Source: Nocardioides sp.
GTDB taxonomy: Bacteria > Actinomycetota > Actinomycetes > Propionibacteriales > Nocardioidaceae
DNA: 8,046 nt
Direction of reading: 5' to 3'
NCBI GenBank assembly: GCA_030145945.1
Contig: JASLDK010000251.1
Coordinates: 1 to 8,046, forward strand
Shown: positions 6,081 through 8,046 of the stretch, piece by piece
Layout: every line of letters begins with the position of its first letter
How positions within the stretch are numbered: the first letter of the stretch is position 1
Notes under the pieces: generated by a model
Seen by the model: only the letters and a program-made list of their open reading frames with translations
What the model was told of the DNA's origin: nothing
Databases searched by the model: none
Made by a program: the position numbers and the translations under genes

Positions 6081-6127
6081 AAAAGGCAACCGGCCCGCCG
6101 CACCCCCCAGGGGGTACGACGGGCCGG
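6081..6127 (-). terminator. Rho-independent terminator of groEL
   Basis: CCGGCCCG at 6090-6097 pairs perfectly with CGGGCCGG at 6120-6127. Inside, two further pairs and then ACCCC (6102-6106) with GGGGT (6111-6115) continue the stem across single mismatches to a CCAG loop. On the minus strand the stem is followed by TTGCCTTTT, a modest T-run. It lies 16 bases past the groEL stop and closes the groES-groEL operon. Confidence 0.8.
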
Positions 6128-6143
6128 CGGATGATTCAGCCGA

Positions 6144-7769
6144 TCAGTGGCCGTGCCCGTGGCCGTGGCCGTGACCGGCCGCCTCGGGCTCAGCTTCCTC
6201 GGGCTTGTCGACGACGAGCGTCTCCGTGGTCAGCAGCATGCCGGCGACGGAGACCGCGTTGGCCAGAGCCGAGCGGGTCACCTTGACCGGGTCGATGACG
6301 CCCTGGGCGATGAGGTCGCCGAACTCGCCGGTGGCGGCGTTGTAGCCGACGCCGATGCCACCCTCGCGGACCTTGTGGGTCACGACGTAGCCGTTCTCGC
6401 CACCGTTCTCGGCGATCCAGCGCAGCGGCTCCTCGACGGCCTTGCGGACGATGCGGACACCGACCGCCTCCTCACCGGAGAGGCCGAGGTCGTCGTCGAG
6501 CACGGACGAGGCGTGGATGATCGCGGAGCCACCACCGGGGACGATGCCCTCCTCGATCGCGGCACGCGTCGCGGAGACGGCGTCCTCGATGCGGTGCTTC
6601 TTCTCCTTGAGCTCCACCTCGGTGTGGGCGCCGACCTTGATCACCACGACACCACCGGCGAGCTTCGCGAGCCGTTCCTGCAGCTTCTCGGTGTCCCAGT
6701 CGGAGTCCGAGGACTCGATCTCGCGCTTGATCTGCTCGACGCGACCCGCGACCGCGGCGTCGTCGCCGGCGCCGTCGATGATCGTGGTGTTGTCCTTGGT
6801 GACGACGATGCGGCGGGCCTGGCCCAGCTCGTCGAGACCGATCTGGTCGAGCTTCAGGCCGACCTCGGGCGAGATGACCTGACCACCGGTGAGGGTGGCG
6901 ATGTCCTGCAGGATCGCCTTGCGACGGTCACCGAAGCCAGGAGCCTTGCCCGCGACGGCAGTGAAGGTGCCACGGATCTTGTTGACGACCAGCGTGGAGA
7001 GCGCCTCACCCTCGACGTCCTCGGCGAGGATGAAGAGCGGCTTGCCGGTCGCGATGACCTTCTCCAGCAGCGGCAGGAGCTCGGCGATCGCGGAGATCTT
7101 GCCCTGGTTGATGAGGATGTAGGGGTCGTCGAGGACGGCCTCCTGGCGCTCCGCGTCGGTCACGAAGGAGGCCGAGTTGAAGCCCTTGTCCCACTGCATG
7201 CCCTCGGTGAACTCGAGCTCGGTGGAGGGGGTGTTGGCCTCTTCCACCGTGATGACACCGTCCTTGCCGACCTTGCCGAACGCCTCGGCGAGCAGGTCGC
7301 CGATGTGGCTGTCGCGGGAGGAGACGGTCGCGACGGAGGCGATGTCCTGGGCATCGTCGACCTCGCGGGCGGCATCCTTGAGGGCACCGGCCACGGCCTC
7401 GGCGGCGGCGTCCATGCCGCGCTTGAGACCCATCGGGTTCGCACCGGCGGCCACGGCGCGCAGGCCCTCGTGGACCAGCGCCTGGGCCAGCACGGTCGCG
7501 GTCGTCGTACCGTCTCCGGCGACGTCGTTGGTCTTGGTCGCGACCTCCTTGGTGAGCTGGGCACCGAGGTTCTCGAACGGGTCGTCCAGCTCGACCTCAC
7601 GCGCGACGGTCACACCGTCGTTGGTGATGGTCGGCGCGCCCCATTTCTTGTCGAGCACGACGTAGCGGCCCTTGGGGCCGAGGGTCACCTTGACGGTGTT
7701 GGCGAGGGCGTCGACGCCACGCTCGAGCGCGCGGCGGGCGTTCTCGTCGAACTCCAGGATCTTGGGCAT
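6144..7769 (-). CDS. groEL: Chaperonin GroEL (Hsp60), His-tailed GroEL1 type
   Basis: GroEL forms the cytoplasmic double-ring chaperonin that folds proteins in an ATP-driven cycle with its lid GroES. The 541-residue protein is full length and complete: N-terminal equatorial segment (ALANTVKVTLGPKGRYVVLDKKWGAPTITNDGV, 21-53), the nucleotide-binding VAGDGTTTATVLA (83-95) with the conserved Asp86, the apical domain with PLFILAEDVEGEALSTLVVNKIRG, and the second equatorial half with RIEDAVSATRAAIEEGIVPGGGSAI. It ends in five Gly-His units (AAGHGHGHGHGH), the His-rich tail typical of the actinobacterial GroEL copy encoded with groES (often called GroEL1), in contrast to the Gly/Met-rich tail of the housekeeping type. 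A second, separately located groEL is therefore likely in this genome, though it cannot be seen here. Start ATG 7767-7769 is supported by GAAGGA eight bases upstream and by the family N-terminus. It follows groES by 87 bases that contain a strong hairpin. Confidence 0.98.
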   Translation of the reverse strand: MPKILEFDENARRALERGVDALANTVKVTLGPKGRYVVLDKKWGAPTITNDGVTVAREVELDDPFENLGAQLTKEVATKTNDVAGDGTTTATVLAQALVHEGLRAVAAGANPMGLKRGMDAAAEAVAGALKDAAREVDDAQDIASVATVSSRDSHIGDLLAEAFGKVGKDGVITVEEANTPSTELEFTEGMQWDKGFNSASFVTDAERQEAVLDDPYILINQGKISAIAELLPLLEKVIATGKPLFILAEDVEGEALSTLVVNKIRGTFTAVAGKAPGFGDRRKAILQDIATLTGGQVISPEVGLKLDQIGLDELGQARRIVVTKDNTTIIDGAGDDAAVAGRVEQIKREIESSDSDWDTEKLQERLAKLAGGVVVIKVGAHTEVELKEKKHRIEDAVSATRAAIEEGIVPGGGSAIIHASSVLDDDLGLSGEEAVGVRIVRKAVEEPLRWIAENGGENGYVVTHKVREGGIGVGYNAATGEFGDLIAQGVIDPVKVTRSALANAVSVAGMLLTTETLVVDKPEEAEPEAAGHGHGHGHGH

Positions 7770-7777
7770 GTGTTCAG

Positions 7778-7783
7778 TCCTTC
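7778..7783 (-). promoter_or_regulatory. Ribosome binding site of groEL
   Basis: GAAGGA on the minus strand lies eight bases before the groEL ATG at 7769, in the short segment between the intergenic hairpin and the start codon. The hairpin leaves this site single-stranded. Confidence 0.8.
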
Positions 7784-7800
7784 GTTGGAGGAAAGCCGAA

Positions 7801-7839
7801 CGCCCGGGACGTCACGCACGGATGCGGACGTCCCGGGCG
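7801..7839 (-). other. Strong RNA hairpin between groES and groEL
   Basis: CGCCCGGGACGTC at 7801-7813 is a perfect inverted repeat of GACGTCCCGGGCG at 7827-7839. The stem continues inward with CGCA (7815-7818) and TGCG (7823-7826) past a single bulged A to a four-base loop, giving 17 base pairs. It starts 18 bases after the groES stop and ends 31 bases before the groEL ATG. No T-run follows it on the minus strand, so a full terminator is unlikely; a partial attenuator, an mRNA cleavage site or a 3'-end stabiliser that raises groES over groEL are possible roles. The structure is seen directly; the role is inference. Confidence 0.8.
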
Positions 7840-7856
7840 ACTCTAGAAGCGAACGG

Positions 7857-8046
7857 TCAGCCGACGTTGGCGAGGACGTCGCGGGCGGAGAGGATGAGGT
7901 ACTCGGAACCGGAGTACTTGACCTCGGTGCCGCCGTACTTGCTGTAGATGACCTTGTCGCCCACGGCCACGTCGACCGGGACGCGCTCGGTGCCGTTCTC
8001 GCTGAAGCGACCGGGGCCTACGGCCACGACCTCGCCCTCCTGGGGC
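7857..8046 (-). CDS. groES: Co-chaperonin GroES (Hsp10), C-terminal part
   Basis: GroES is the seven-subunit lid that caps GroEL. The window holds the last 62 codons and the TGA stop at 7857-7859; the first third of the protein, including the mobile loop that contacts GroEL, and the promoter (where a CIRCE or HrcA-type heat-shock operator would be expected) are outside the right edge. The visible part, PQEGEVVAVGPGRFSENGTERVPVDV followed by GDKVIYSKYGGTEVKYSGSEYLILSARDVLANVG, aligns along its whole length with actinobacterial GroES; the KYGGTE and EYLILSARDVLA segments are highly conserved. The C-terminus ends in ANVG. It is followed by the intergenic hairpin and groEL, and together they form the usual groES-groEL operon. 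Confidence 0.97.
   Translation of the reverse strand, partial: PQEGEVVAVGPGRFSENGTERVPVDVAVGDKVIYSKYGGTEVKYSGSEYLILSARDVLANVG

Noticed and set aside
5381..6286. 301-codon plus-strand frame across the GNAT gene and the groEL end
   Set aside because: It crosses the groEL terminator and two real genes in antisense and is dominated by Arg, Gly and Asp. No coding evidence.
1..8046. Search for CRISPR arrays, insertion sequences, tRNA/rRNA genes or phage elements
   Set aside because: No spaced direct repeats, transposase motifs, terminal inverted repeats or tRNA-like folds were seen. The window is made of dense core genes.

Overview
The window reads as a stretch of core chromosome from a high-GC actinobacterium, most likely a Nocardioides-like member of the Nocardioidaceae. 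Pointers are the very high GC content with G/C in most third codon positions, a groES-groEL pair whose GroEL ends in a Gly-His repeat tail, paired guaB and guaB3 genes, and a perfect Rex operator. The family assignment is inference; the phylum is well supported. No mobile element, CRISPR array, tRNA or rRNA was seen.

All eight recognisable genes lie on the minus strand, so transcription runs from high to low coordinates: groES (5' end outside the window), a 13-bp-arm intergenic hairpin, groEL with a hairpin terminator, an ACT-GNAT fusion protein, the cydAB cytochrome bd-type quinol oxidase behind a Rex operator, guaB (IMP dehydrogenase), a Uma2-family gene with its own strong ribosome binding site, and guaB3 (3' end outside the window). 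The large plus-strand reading frames are antisense shadows of these genes. No gene-free stretch exceeds about 100 bases.

Functionally the window joins protein folding (groES/groEL), oxygen-limited respiration (cydAB, apparently controlled by the NADH/NAD+-sensing repressor Rex) and GTP synthesis (guaB). The GNAT and Uma2 proteins have no assignable substrate.

Three or four genes (guaB3, guaB, cydA and more weakly the GNAT gene) have a -10-like hexamer placed exactly six bases before the start codon and no usable Shine-Dalgarno sequence, which is the layout of leaderless mRNAs. In contrast groEL, cydB and uma2 have clear Shine-Dalgarno sequences. The points most worth a second look are the Rex operator built into a probable leaderless cydA promoter, the repeated leaderless layout, the hairpin between groES and groEL, the Uma2 gene lodged between guaB and guaB3, and the ACT-GNAT fusion.
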